DNA from: Euryarchaeota archaeon UBA257
Lineage (GTDB): Archaea > Thermoplasmatota > Poseidoniia > Poseidoniales > Thalassarchaeaceae
Direction: 5' to 3'
Length of the DNA: 64,000 nt
Assembly (NCBI GenBank): GCA_002498985.1
Contig: DAJO01000030.1
Location: forward strand, 13,067-77,066
The translations under genes and the position numbers were made by a program. The first letter of the stretch is position 1; each line of letters begins with the position of its first letter. This document shows, piece by piece, positions 29,270 to 43,372 of the stretch. Below the pieces are notes generated by a model that did no database searches, was not told where the DNA came from, and saw only the letters and a list, made by a program, of their open reading frames with translations.

Positions 29270-29848
29270 TCAATCTACAATCTCTACTTTACCATTAATA
29301 ATGTCAATTCTCGCAAGAGACCTTATTGGCCATTCAGGTCTTTCTTTATTCAACCTTTCACGACCATCTCCTTTCTCAATTGCAATCACTATATCTTGGA
29401 GAATTACTCCCATATTCTCTAGAGTTTCTAAGAGTGGTTCCAATGTCCCACCAGTAGATATGACATCATCCACTATCAGAATTCGTTCACCTGCTTTAAT
29501 GTCATTGATAAAAACCGTAGACTGAGAATATCCCGTTGCCACATCCACTCTTGCCTCGCCTTCCATACCATAAGATCGTTTACGAATAACCACTGTTGGA
29601 ATACCAGTTGCGTCACCTACAGCGGCTAAAAGTGGTAAACCCATAGCCTCAACAGTCACAATCAAGTCTATTTTTTCCCAATCTACACTTTCAATAATTA
29701 AATCTCTAGTAGCACGTAAAACTTTAGCATCCATTCTAGGGATACCATCAGAAATAGGGTGAATGAAATACGGATATTCCCCCTTCCAAATAATTGGTGA
29801 ACCACGTAAGGATTCGTGTAAAACTGAAAGTGGATCTTCGGGCATCAT
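29270..29848 (-). CDS. hpt: Purine (hypoxanthine/adenine-type) phosphoribosyltransferase
   Basis: 192 residues from ATG 29848; GTG 29857 and ATG 29845 are also possible. PRPP-binding motif ILIVDDVISTGGT, the N-terminal SLRGSPIIWKGEYPYFIHPI and TVEAMGLPLLAAVGD match archaeal HGPRTase-like proteins related to Apt. Salvages a purine base with PRPP to a nucleotide; base specificity is not readable. Sits between L10e (11 nt) and dph2. Confidence 0.85.
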   Translation of the reverse strand: MMPEDPLSVLHESLRGSPIIWKGEYPYFIHPISDGIPRMDAKVLRATRDLIIESVDWEKIDLIVTVEAMGLPLLAAVGDATGIPTVVIRKRSYGMEGEARVDVATGYSQSTVFINDIKAGERILIVDDVISTGGTLEPLLETLENMGVILQDIVIAIEKGDGRERLNKERPEWPIRSLARIDIINGKVEIVD

Positions 29849-29859
29849 GCCCAACACAC

Positions 29860-30396
29860 TCAGACTAGTCCTTTCAAATGGTCGGAACCTTCAGTTACCT
29901 TGATAGTACAAGGTGTTGGGAATTTACAGTTTGCCTTACGCAATGCATCTCTTGCAACAATGTAGTTTTCAGGAGTTGTTACTATAGATATCACGGTTTG
30001 CCCTCTTTGAACTCTTGCAGCTGTACCTACATTTTTACCAAATGCTTGTCTCATACCTTGAGATACACGATCGGCACCTGCGCCAGTTGCTTGCTTGTTT
30101 TCACGAAGAATTTGGTGTGGATAAGTATGCATTCTTAGAGCATAATTTTCTCCTGCAGCATCTCTTATTCTCGCATTTGCAACCTGACGAGCGGCTTCCA
30201 ATGCTTTATCTTGAATTTGGCATGAATTATCTGCTATCAGAATAACTTTTACAGGAAAGCCTCCTGCTTCAGCCTTCTTTCGATTGCCCATAAAATAACG
30301 TAGAATTCGATTATTAGGTACACCACCAGTGTACTGGCGTCTTGTAAATGCTTGACCCTTAAGTCGGCGATACATGGATGCGGGCTTACGTGCCAT
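29860..30396 (-). CDS. rpl10e: Large ribosomal subunit protein L10e (uL16)
   Basis: 178 residues. RKPASMYRRLKGQAFTRRQY, TGGVPNNRILRYFMGN, LRMHTYPHQILRENKQATGAGADRVSQGMRQAFGK are unmistakable for archaeal/eukaryal L10e, equivalent to bacterial L16 at the A-site region of the ribosome. Standard length, ATG start at 30396. The 84-bp gap upstream to the EamA gene holds the presumed promoter for the L10e-hpt-dph2 set. Confidence 0.97.
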   Translation of the reverse strand: MARKPASMYRRLKGQAFTRRQYTGGVPNNRILRYFMGNRKKAEAGGFPVKVILIADNSCQIQDKALEAARQVANARIRDAAGENYALRMHTYPHQILRENKQATGAGADRVSQGMRQAFGKNVGTAARVQRGQTVISIVTTPENYIVARDALRKANCKFPTPCTIKVTEGSDHLKGLV

Positions 30397-30480
30397 TTGA
30401 ACTACCTCGACTTCGGCCGACTGGCCTACCGTATTTAATGATAAGTGAGCAGGATAAATTATCTTTGAACTATAATGAAA

Positions 30481-31422
30481 TCAAGAAGTGTTTAATCTCG
30501 CGCTCTCAATTTGAACAATTCTCACACCCATTAGTATCATTATGAAACCAATAATTATTGTATATCCCAGATTTTCATCCAATAACCACCACCCTCCCAG
30601 AATCCCAAATAATGGTACTAAGAAAATATATGATGAGGCTGCAGTTGCTCCTAATTTCTCTATTCCAATGGTGAACCAGTAATAAGCCAATACAGTTGAA
30701 AGGGCAGCCAAGTACACTATTGCTAACCATCCTTCTTTTGTTGGAAGAATTAACCCTTCCATCCATATATCGTATATTGCAAACGGTGTCATCATAATAG
30801 TTCCAATTAATGAGTACCAAACTACAATTTCTAACGCAGTATAATTGTTATCACCGTCTCTTCCTTGCATTAATCTTTTTGTCATATTAGTGGTCGCTGC
30901 CCAAGAGAATGAAGCACATAAAATTAACAAATCTCCTAATATTCTATCTTCAAAATCTATCTGTGTATTTGGGCTCCAACCAGTAACAATTCCAACTCCT
31001 ATAAATCCACAAAATAGACCTATAAACATCTTCTTTGATATTGGTTGTCCAAGTAATGGAGCAGCTAAAATCACAGTAAAAATCGGATTGAATGTAATAA
31101 TTAGTGAAGCGTCTCCCGCAGCAGTATAATACATTCCATGCATAAAGAAAAATTGATAGCATAAAACTCCTGTAAATCCTATAATAATCAGACTCTTATA
31201 TGTCTCTCTATTATTTGGTAACCATCTTATTTTTTCCCCTTTAACTTTTAGAATCATAAACCATAGATAAAATATTAACATAGTTAAGATATATCTGAGC
31301 CAAGCTCCTGTCATAGGGGGTATTTCTAATGAAAGGATTCTACCTATTGCCCAGGATAAACCCCAAATTATGGCGACCAGGAGCATTAAAAAATGAGTCT
31401 TTATGTTACTTGTTTCTTTCAT
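30481..31422 (-). CDS. EamA/DMT-family transporter
   Basis: 313 residues from ATG 31422 (an in-frame TTG at 31449 would add nine polar residues). Ten hydrophobic segments in two five-helix EamA repeats: first AIIWGLSWAIGRILS ... LAAPLLGQPISKKM, second DLLILCASFSWAATTNMTKR ... YIFLVPLFGILGGWWLLDE. The xxPLFGxxxGxxxLxE signature at the end of the second repeat is typical. Family members export or import metabolites such as amino acids or nucleotide precursors; substrate unknown. Transcribed leftwards, divergent from mutS. Confidence 0.85.
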   Translation of the reverse strand: MKETSNIKTHFLMLLVAIIWGLSWAIGRILSLEIPPMTGAWLRYILTMLIFYLWFMILKVKGEKIRWLPNNRETYKSLIIIGFTGVLCYQFFFMHGMYYTAAGDASLIITFNPIFTVILAAPLLGQPISKKMFIGLFCGFIGVGIVTGWSPNTQIDFEDRILGDLLILCASFSWAATTNMTKRLMQGRDGDNNYTALEIVVWYSLIGTIMMTPFAIYDIWMEGLILPTKEGWLAIVYLAALSTVLAYYWFTIGIEKLGATAASSYIFLVPLFGILGGWWLLDENLGYTIIIGFIMILMGVRIVQIESARLNTS

Positions 31423-31547
31423 AAAAAACACTCTTCTGTGATGCCGCAATGCTTCTACTAATTTATCTCTAGTACTGTTGAGATTTGATATCTTTCTTGA
31501 GATTACAGGCGATTTGCTTATGCACCCCCCGCTTTGTGGTTAAGCCC

Positions 31548-31565
31548 ATGCTCGGGTGTGAGCAT
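31548..31565 (+). promoter_or_regulatory. Small inverted repeat in the mutS leader
   Basis: ATGCTC (31548-31553) and GAGCAT (31560-31565) form a perfect 6-bp inverted repeat around GGGTGT. It ends 14 bases before ATG 31580 and overlaps the in-frame TTG 31565. It could be an operator or a weak leader hairpin; six base pairs can also occur by chance. Confidence 0.3.
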
Positions 31566-31579
31566 TGGAGTTACTAGGT

Positions 31580-34273
31580 ATGGCGAAGAGATCAATGCTA
31601 GATCAATTTGCAGAAATAAAGGCTCAGCACCCTGATACGGTTCTTTTTTTTCGAATGGGAGATTTTTATGAGATGTTCCATGACGATGCAGTTGTAGCAT
31701 CCGAAGTTCTTGGAATTACTTTGACAAGTCGCGATAAAAATTCTGAAAATCCCGTACCTATGGCAGGCGTTCCTTGGCATTCTGTGGAATCGTATTTACA
31801 GTCAATGTTACGTGCTGGTTACAAAGTTACAATGTGTGAGCAGGAAGAAGAGCTACGCCCCGGTTCTAAGATTCTTGAAAGAGTAGTTACTAGAGTATAC
31901 ACACCAGGATCACTTTACGAAGAGAATTTGATTGGAGAGGATGGTTCTAGTATTTTAGCGTCAATATCAATTAAAGATGATATAATTGGAATGGCAATTT
32001 TAGATTCTTCCACAGGTCGTTCTTGGATTCAAGAACAATCTGGAGCAGGTCGTTGGGAGAGGATCAAAGACGAGATTCAAAGATGGTCACCGAGCGAATT
32101 AGTGGTCTCAAAGAAAGATGCATCATCGCAATTAGTTTTGTCCCTAATATCTGATTTAGATAATGTGATTCTTAGTGTCTATGATGCCAACCCTAAGCAA
32201 ATGCTACAAGCACTTCGTGAACATCTGAAAGTTTCAGACCTTGGAAGTATAGACCTGGACTCTAAACCTTTAGCTTTACAGGCATGTGGACTTGCTGCCA
32301 GATACATAGCAAATTTACATCTAATTGATACTGTCCCTCTCCGCGAACTTCATTTTGATGCAGATGAGGGGCATTTAGTATTAGATCAAACTACTCTGAG
32401 AAATTTAGAATTAAGCCGTACTTTAGTAGGGGAGAAACAAGGTTCACTATTACAATCAATTGATTCAACAAGAACTTGGATGGGGAGAAGATTACTAAGA
32501 GAATGGATAATGAGACCACTAACAAATATAGAAGAAATTGGGCTAAGGCATTCCGCAGTAAGTAGTTTATTCAAAGCACCCAGAAGACTTGATTCACTCA
32601 GAGAGTCACTTAAATCAATGAGGGATTTAGAACGTCTTTCAACCCGTTTAGCCTATGGTAGAGCAAATGCCAGAGATTTGGTTGCAATTTCCGAATGTCT
32701 TGGGCGTATGAAAAAAATTCAAACCCTGCTAAGCGAAGGTAATTCTGAACTTTTACACCAATCCTCTGTAGGGCTGGATAACTTATCTGAGATTAATAGT
32801 TTGATTTCTGAAAAAATAGTGGATGAGCCACCTGCAACAATTAGAGACGGAGGGATATTTAGATTTGGAGTCGATAAGAAGTTAGATGATCTTAGAAATA
32901 AAGCAGGTGAGGGAACTGATTGGTTGAAGAATTTTGAATCCCAAGAGAGAGAAAAATTAGATATTCCGAATTTAAAAATCAAACATAATAGGCAATTTGG
33001 TTTCTTTATTGAGGTTACGAAATCTCATATTAATAAGATACCCGAACATTATCGTCGTCGACAAACTATGACAAATGCAGAGAGGTATACCACTGAAGAC
33101 TTAGCATCTTGGGAAGAAATAATTTTGACTGCTGATGATAGAGCAAAAGCTCTCGAAAGAGAATTATTTATCGAATTACGAAAACTTGTGTCTAATTTTT
33201 CTTCAGAATTAGCAACCATAGCTAGAAAAATTGCAATTGCTGATGTAATATGTTCTTTTGCTACTCATGCAAGAAGAAATTCTTGGTGTAAACCAGAAAT
33301 TGTCGAAGGGAATAAGATTGAGATTATCTCTGGAAGACACCCCGTTTTAGAGTCAGATGGTAGGTTCGTACCAAATGATGTTAGAATAGATAAAAAAAGA
33401 AGTTTTTTGCTATTAACGGGTCCAAATATGGGCGGTAAGTCAACTTATCTTCGTCAAACTGCATTAATTTCAATATTAGCTCAGTCAGGTTCTTTCGTAC
33501 CCGCTGAAAAAGCAAAAATTGGCATTATTGATAGAGTATTCACAAGAGTTGGCGCACATGACGATTTACGTCGTGGGCGATCAACCTTCATGATGGAAAT
33601 GATAGAAGTCGCTCATATACTGAGGCGGGCGACTGACAAAAGTCTCATTCTTCTTGATGAAATAGGCAGAGGGACCTCAACTTTTGACGGCCTAGCAATT
33701 GCTTGGTCAGTTACAGAAGATATTTGTCAAAGACTGGGTGCAAGAACTCTATTTGCCACTCATTATCATCAATTGATTGGCTTAGAAAATGAGTTTCAAA
33801 ATCTGAAGAATATTCATGTTCAGGTAGCAGATATCAACGGTGAAATTCGCTTTTTACACACAATTTCTGAAGGCTCTTGTGACCAATCATATGGTGTGCA
33901 AGTCGCTGCATTAGCAGGTCTGCCAATATCAGTGGTTGAGAGAGCTAGAGATCTACTAATTTTCCTAGAAAGTCAAGCACAGGGGGCCAAAGCAGGTTCC
34001 AATAAATCTCCTGATTATAGACCAGGGGGTCAATCAAGTATTTATGGCTGGATGCTTAACTCTACTCCCTCCGAAATAGCAAATGAAGAAATTATTGAAT
34101 CTAATTCACCATCTATAAAAGAAGAGATAATTATCGACCCCATGCTGAAAGAAATTGCCGAAAGGTTAAGATCAATTGACCCTGATAATCTAAGTCCTAG
34201 AGAATCCCAAGAAGTATTGTACGCGATGATTGAATCTCTTCAGAAATCTCAATATTATGATTTAATGGAGTGA
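31580..34273 (+). CDS. mutS: DNA mismatch repair protein MutS
   Basis: 897 residues from ATG 31580 with GGAG 9 nt upstream; TTG 31565 is the alternative. The mismatch-reading Phe-x-Glu is present in GDFYEMF (F29-Y30-E31), so it is a true MutS1. Connector, lever and clamp domains follow, then Walker A GPNMGGKSTYLRQT, DDLRRGRSTFMMEM, Walker B LILLDEIGRGTSTFDG and ATHYHQL. Length is normal. It is followed 4 nt later by mutL, forming a MutSL operon. Such genes are patchy in archaea and are usually taken as acquired from bacteria. Confidence 0.97.
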   Translation: MAKRSMLDQFAEIKAQHPDTVLFFRMGDFYEMFHDDAVVASEVLGITLTSRDKNSENPVPMAGVPWHSVESYLQSMLRAGYKVTMCEQEEELRPGSKILERVVTRVYTPGSLYEENLIGEDGSSILASISIKDDIIGMAILDSSTGRSWIQEQSGAGRWERIKDEIQRWSPSELVVSKKDASSQLVLSLISDLDNVILSVYDANPKQMLQALREHLKVSDLGSIDLDSKPLALQACGLAARYIANLHLIDTVPLRELHFDADEGHLVLDQTTLRNLELSRTLVGEKQGSLLQSIDSTRTWMGRRLLREWIMRPLTNIEEIGLRHSAVSSLFKAPRRLDSLRESLKSMRDLERLSTRLAYGRANARDLVAISECLGRMKKIQTLLSEGNSELLHQSSVGLDNLSEINSLISEKIVDEPPATIRDGGIFRFGVDKKLDDLRNKAGEGTDWLKNFESQEREKLDIPNLKIKHNRQFGFFIEVTKSHINKIPEHYRRRQTMTNAERYTTEDLASWEEIILTADDRAKALERELFIELRKLVSNFSSELATIARKIAIADVICSFATHARRNSWCKPEIVEGNKIEIISGRHPVLESDGRFVPNDVRIDKKRSFLLLTGPNMGGKSTYLRQTALISILAQSGSFVPAEKAKIGIIDRVFTRVGAHDDLRRGRSTFMMEMIEVAHILRRATDKSLILLDEIGRGTSTFDGLAIAWSVTEDICQRLGARTLFATHYHQLIGLENEFQNLKNIHVQVADINGEIRFLHTISEGSCDQSYGVQVAALAGLPISVVERARDLLIFLESQAQGAKAGSNKSPDYRPGGQSSIYGWMLNSTPSEIANEEIIESNSPSIKEEIIIDPMLKEIAERLRSIDPDNLSPRESQEVLYAMIESLQKSQYYDLME

Positions 34274-34277
34274 AAAA

Positions 34278-36233
34278 ATGTCTGATTCAACTCGTAGATC
34301 AATTCAACAACTTGACGAATTAACTATCGATCAAATAGCGGCAGGAGAGGTTGTCGAAAGACCCGCTCAAGTTGTTAAAGAGTTAGTAGAAAATTCTATT
34401 GATTCTGGTTGTGGAAAGATAAGAATTGAAATTGTGAATGGTGGGTTCTCTAGAATTTCAGTAATCGACGATGGCCATGGAATCCCTAAAAAAGAACTAA
34501 AATTAGCTATAAAAAGACATGCAACTAGTAAGATTTCTTCCTCAGAGGATTTGAGAACAATTGTGACCAAAGGATTTCGTGGTGAAGCATTAGCATCAAT
34601 AGCTGCGGTTAGTAAAATGACCCTTTCTAGTAAGGTTAGGGGATTAGAAGGTTTTTCAATAACAGTCGACAATGGGTCCATAGAGAATATCGAATTAATG
34701 GGAATTCCTCCTGGTACGAAGGTAGATGTGGTTAATTTATTTGAAAAAATACCGGCTCGTTTATCCTTTCAAAGAAGGCCTTCTACTGAAAATGCTGCAA
34801 TAGTTGATATTGCAATTTCGTTAGCTCTGAGTGAACCAAAAGTTGGAATTATAGTTGAAATTGATGATCGTGTAGTATTAGACTGTCCTCCATGTGATAG
34901 TATGGAAGACAGATTATACGACTTATTTGGTTCTACTTCATCTAAATTAATACCTCTTGAATCTTCAGAAAACGATAAAGATGCCCCTGGTAAAGAAAAT
35001 TGGAATGGATGGATTTCCCCTCCGGGGATTTCACGTTCTCGCTCTGATGATATTCATGTAATGGTAAATGGCCGACCTGTAAGTTCGGGTCCTTTTTTGC
35101 AGTCTATTAGGCGTGGATATCATACCAGGTTGATGGTAGGTAGGCATCCTGTTGGTGTCTTTTCTCTTAATCTTCCAACTGAAGAGGTAGATGTCAATGT
35201 CCATCCAACTAAGAGAGAAGTCCGATTACAACATTCATGGAGGGTCCTAGAGAGATTGGAGAGAAGTATAAAATATACATTAAGCAAAATCTCGACTCAA
35301 CCAGAGTTCAAAGATTTAACAATTTTAGAAGGAATAAATATTGATGAAAATAGTGATAGAGTAGAAGATGACTCTGAAGATTTCATGCCGTCTTGGGCTC
35401 AAGTGAGCAATAAAGAAAAAATACAAACGCATTTTAGTAGTATTAGAACTTCAGTAGATAGAGTCCCCTCTGCTAATAATGATCCAGATTTGAATAATTC
35501 CGAGCAGCAAACTTTACCTGGATTAGATTCCAATCCCATTTCTCAGTCGTTATCGTCAGAAGAACGTAAATTACATCGTTTTTCCTTAACTGGTAAATCA
35601 GTCTCTCCCGTTGACGAACCTCTGAGTGAAGCAGCAATAATACCTGATTTGCCTAAGATGAACGTTTTATCACAATTTTCAGATTCATATATTTTAGCAG
35701 AAGGAGAAGGTGAATTATTCATAGTTGATCAACATGCTTTACATGAAAGAATTAGATATGAAAGATTGCGTTCATCCATGGTTAACTGGGCTCCTCAAGA
35801 ATTAATCAATCCAGTAGATATTTCTTTGGGAGCAAGAGAACTATCTGCTGCACGTTCTAATTCTGAAAGGTTACTTGATTTAGGCATTCGATTTACTGAA
35901 TCTAAAGGGAAAATATTCGTAGAATCTGTTCCAGATGTTTTGATTGGTGATTCAGGACTAGTTGATTTCATTCATGATTTACTAATTGATATTTCTTCTC
36001 AACCTGAATCTAGAGGAATTGATACGGTAGAGAAATTACGTGATAAAGTTGCTTTCATGAAATCTTGCCGTGGTTCAGTTAAGGCAAATCAAGAACTTAA
36101 TTTAGCTGAAATGAGGCGTTTATTACTTGATATGAGGACGGTCCCAAATCCATGGGCATGTGTACATGGGCGCCCAACAATACTCAAACTATCTCAAAAT
36201 CATCTTGACAAGCACTTTGGAAGACACGGTTAA
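34278..36233 (+). CDS. mutL: DNA mismatch repair protein MutL with endonuclease motif
   Basis: 651 residues. GHKL ATPase motifs: IAAGEVVERPAQVVKELVEN, DDGHGIP, TKGFRGEALASIAAV and the lysine region VNVHPTKREVR. A polar linker (~residues 345-445) precedes the C-terminal dimerisation domain. That domain contains DQHALHERIRYE (DQHAx2Ex4E endonuclease motif), SCRGSVKANQ and ACVHGRPT, the metal-binding set of nicking MutL proteins. The strand discrimination step therefore probably uses MutL nicking, as in MutH-less bacteria. Stop lies 1 bp from convergent aroA. Confidence 0.97.
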   Translation: MSDSTRRSIQQLDELTIDQIAAGEVVERPAQVVKELVENSIDSGCGKIRIEIVNGGFSRISVIDDGHGIPKKELKLAIKRHATSKISSSEDLRTIVTKGFRGEALASIAAVSKMTLSSKVRGLEGFSITVDNGSIENIELMGIPPGTKVDVVNLFEKIPARLSFQRRPSTENAAIVDIAISLALSEPKVGIIVEIDDRVVLDCPPCDSMEDRLYDLFGSTSSKLIPLESSENDKDAPGKENWNGWISPPGISRSRSDDIHVMVNGRPVSSGPFLQSIRRGYHTRLMVGRHPVGVFSLNLPTEEVDVNVHPTKREVRLQHSWRVLERLERSIKYTLSKISTQPEFKDLTILEGINIDENSDRVEDDSEDFMPSWAQVSNKEKIQTHFSSIRTSVDRVPSANNDPDLNNSEQQTLPGLDSNPISQSLSSEERKLHRFSLTGKSVSPVDEPLSEAAIIPDLPKMNVLSQFSDSYILAEGEGELFIVDQHALHERIRYERLRSSMVNWAPQELINPVDISLGARELSAARSNSERLLDLGIRFTESKGKIFVESVPDVLIGDSGLVDFIHDLLIDISSQPESRGIDTVEKLRDKVAFMKSCRGSVKANQELNLAEMRRLLLDMRTVPNPWACVHGRPTILKLSQNHLDKHFGRHG

Positions 36234-36234
36234 A

Positions 36235-37428
36235 CTATTTCAGTGAACTTATCAAATCCATAAATTCAGGATGTGTGACTTTAATTATTTCTGTATTATC
36301 AATTTCTGCTCCGCAGTAGGTTGCTAATATTACGGCGGTCATAGCTAATCTATGATCCATATGTGTTTTAATCTCCACTTCAGGCCTCTTAGGGAGTTCT
36401 TTTCCATACAATATAATTCCGTCTTTTTTTGGTTTACAGTTTATAGAAAAAGCATTTAATAATTCACATGTCTTAATTATTCTATCCGATTCTTTACCCT
36501 TAGTATGCTCGGCTCCAATTATTTCTCCTCCATTTGAAATAGCCATTAAGGCCGCAGCAGGAGTAATAATATCACTAGCATTTACAAGATTTAATATCTC
36601 GAAGTTTGTTTTTTCTAAGTCTTCAAGAGTCGATGACAATAGATTATCTGGGTCATCTTTCTTCACTTTAATTTGTAAATCTTGATGTAATTTTTCTAAC
36701 AATATAGCCATAGGGTATAAACTAATTTCACTCGGTATTATTACAGTACCTGGTGACTTCACATCCCAATTAGATAATCGGATATTGTTATTCTCTAACC
36801 TCCCCTCAAAGCCCCACTTTCTGGCCAAGTTTATTGTCAATTCTAGATATCCTCTACTGACCTTTTCGCCCAATAAACTAATATCAATTTCCTCTTTAAA
36901 ATCTGAAGAAGATAGTATCAGAGAAGTAATTGGCTGACTCGATCTTGAAACATCAATGTCTAATTTTTTCTGGATTTTCATTGGCCCTTTTATTCTACAG
37001 GGGAAACCATTCCCTGAAACTTCACACCCTAGTTCTCTGAGAAAATTAGCCAATTCAATATTACTTCTATTGCGTAGAGAAGAGTCTCCATCCACAATAA
37101 TTTCAGAATCAAAAGTAGCAGCTATCACACTCATTATTTTGGCAACGGTCCCTGAGTTGCCACAATCTATTTCTTCTTTAGGCGCAATTAAGCCATTTTT
37201 TGGAGGTTTAACTATCCATTTCCTCTCTTCTTTGATAATTTCTACACCCATTAATTCTAAACAATTACTCATTGAAATTATATCCTCCCCTGGAGTTCCA
37301 TTGAAAATTATTTCAGTATTCTTCATAGATTTGGATGCAAGCATCAATTCTCTAATCATATGACTCTTGGACGGCGGTAATCTATACTCAAAAACTCCTT
37401 TTGGAGTAATAGGTTCAATCCTTTCCAC
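36235..37428 (-). CDS. aroA: 3-phosphoshikimate 1-carboxyvinyltransferase (EPSP synthase)
   Basis: 397 residues, somewhat short for the family. LPPSKSHMIRELMLA (phosphate-binding Lys), CGNSGTVAKIMSVIAA, SRSSQPITSLILSS and THMDHRLAMTAVIL are visible. The usually invariant Arg of GNxGTxxR is Lys here, and the GDxSLxxRP motif reads DGDSSLRNRSN without the Pro, so this is a divergent enzyme. Transfers enolpyruvate from PEP to shikimate-3-phosphate. aroD lies 7 kb away on the other side of gyrase; other shikimate genes are not in the window. Confidence 0.88.
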   Translation of the reverse strand: MERIEPITPKGVFEYRLPPSKSHMIRELMLASKSMKNTEIIFNGTPGEDIISMSNCLELMGVEIIKEERKWIVKPPKNGLIAPKEEIDCGNSGTVAKIMSVIAATFDSEIIVDGDSSLRNRSNIELANFLRELGCEVSGNGFPCRIKGPMKIQKKLDIDVSRSSQPITSLILSSSDFKEEIDISLLGEKVSRGYLELTINLARKWGFEGRLENNNIRLSNWDVKSPGTVIIPSEISLYPMAILLEKLHQDLQIKVKKDDPDNLLSSTLEDLEKTNFEILNLVNASDIITPAAALMAISNGGEIIGAEHTKGKESDRIIKTCELLNAFSINCKPKKDGIILYGKELPKRPEVEIKTHMDHRLAMTAVILATYCGAEIDNTEIIKVTHPEFMDLISSLK

Positions 37429-37464
37429 ACTCTTCGATAGTTGGGTAGTTGTTGAATACTTTTG

Positions 37465-38310
37465 TCAAGGCTCCACATTTCTAATAGTGTCTCCAAAGTC
37501 ACTTATTTCATCCCAAGACCTTGCTTTCTCTTCTATTTGATTAATTTTCATTTCTTCCTTAATGCTACCACCCCTTAATTTCACTAAATTTTTTCTACTG
37601 AGTAATTTAGGACTTAAGCCAGGTAGTATCACACCAATTGCACGAGGGACTCTACCGGGGTATACGTCGTTTACGTGTGATGCAATATTTGTAGTGCAAT
37701 TATTGAATATGCTATTATAAAACTCAGGTTTATTATGTAAATCATTGGTTCTTTTTAGATATGATTCTAACATTCTACACTGGTTTCCTTCCCCTAAAAT
37801 GACGGCTTCAAAAAGATGAGTTTCAGATTTTCTACATCTACTTCTTACACCAATTACATCTTCTTCAGTAGCCCAGACATACATTATTTCAAACTCTCTT
37901 AATAGCCCTTTTAATGGACTAAATCTTTCACTAGGCTCTCTTCTAATTTCTATTGAACACGAGATTCTATCTCCATTTTTAAATTCGAAACTTAGTAAAG
38001 TGTGTGCAACAGGTCTTCTAGTTGGATAAAAATATTCTAGAACTAACCATATCTTAGTACATTCAGATATCTTAAACTTCTTTTCTATCCATCGCTCATC
38101 ATAATCTTTTGTTGTTCTCCAATTAAAATCTCTGACATTTTTTAGTATTACATCGTCTCCATTTATTTCTGCAAAAGAAGTAAATTTGTTTTCATTTACC
38201 CATGATAAATCGTTAGAAGGGGTTAGATGCCTTATTCTTGACCATACCCATAATAATAGGATAGTGACTGATAATATCAGAACTAAAGTCATTACAGTCA
38301 GGTAATTCAT
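37465..38310 (-). CDS. Membrane-anchored DUF4105 / Lnb-N-terminal-like protein
   Basis: 281 residues from ATG 38310. The frame stays open to 38409, but that part overlaps tRNA-Ser, so the longer start is rejected. One N-terminal membrane helix (LTVMTLVLILSVTILLLWVW) anchors a domain with the DUF4105 pattern: RDFNWRTTKDYDERW, RPVAHTLLSFEFKNGDRIS, SIEIRREPSERFSPLKGL, EDVIGVRSRCR and FYNSIFNNCTTNI. His in AHTLLSF and Cys in NNCTTN are the presumed catalytic pair. In Bacteroides the related Lnb protein acylates lipoproteins, as I recall; a role in lipoprotein or lipid modification is only an inference here. Confidence 0.72.
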   Translation of the reverse strand: MNYLTVMTLVLILSVTILLLWVWSRIRHLTPSNDLSWVNENKFTSFAEINGDDVILKNVRDFNWRTTKDYDERWIEKKFKISECTKIWLVLEYFYPTRRPVAHTLLSFEFKNGDRISCSIEIRREPSERFSPLKGLLREFEIMYVWATEEDVIGVRSRCRKSETHLFEAVILGEGNQCRMLESYLKRTNDLHNKPEFYNSIFNNCTTNIASHVNDVYPGRVPRAIGVILPGLSPKLLSRKNLVKLRGGSIKEEMKINQIEEKARSWDEISDFGDTIRNVEP

Positions 38311-38355
38311 GGCTGTGCTGAGAACGACGTAAACAAGAAACCTCCTATCAATTAA

Positions 38356-38442
38356 TGGCGCGGCAGGGGAGATTCGAACTCCCGAGGTGAAACACCACTG
38401 GATTAGCAATCCAGCGCAATGGCCAGGCTATGCGACTGCCGC
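38356..38442 (-). tRNA. tRNA-Ser (anticodon GCT), CCA encoded
   Basis: On the minus strand the acceptor GCGGCAG (38442-38436) pairs with CTGCCGC (38366-38360), followed by discriminator G and an encoded CCA (38358-38356). The anticodon arm is CTGGATTGCTAATCCAG, giving anticodon GCT for AGC/AGU serine codons. A long variable arm (GTGGTGTTTCACC) marks it as class II, and the T arm is GGGAGTTCGAATCTCCC. No intron is needed to fold it. It lies between gyrA and the DUF4105 gene, same strand as both. Confidence 0.97.
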
Positions 38443-38488
38443 AACGTCCATCCGACTTTTGATTATGGCTTAAGCGGAACGGTCTATC

Positions 38489-43217
<4,729 letters not shown>

Positions 43218-43372
43218 ATTTAACTGTATAATTGGGGTGTCAGGGGGTTATTGAATGCTTTCGATATCTTTCACGAAATATGTCCAAACAAGGCTAAAAC
43301 AAGACATTCTAGATTATTTTCTCTGAGAAAACCCTCGGCACGATTAAACGGGCCTCATTTCTCGCACCTTCA

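Noticed and set aside
38311..38409. Longer start for the DUF4105 gene
   Set aside because: The extension runs into tRNA-Ser on the same strand and has no ribosome site; ATG 38310 directly precedes the membrane helix.
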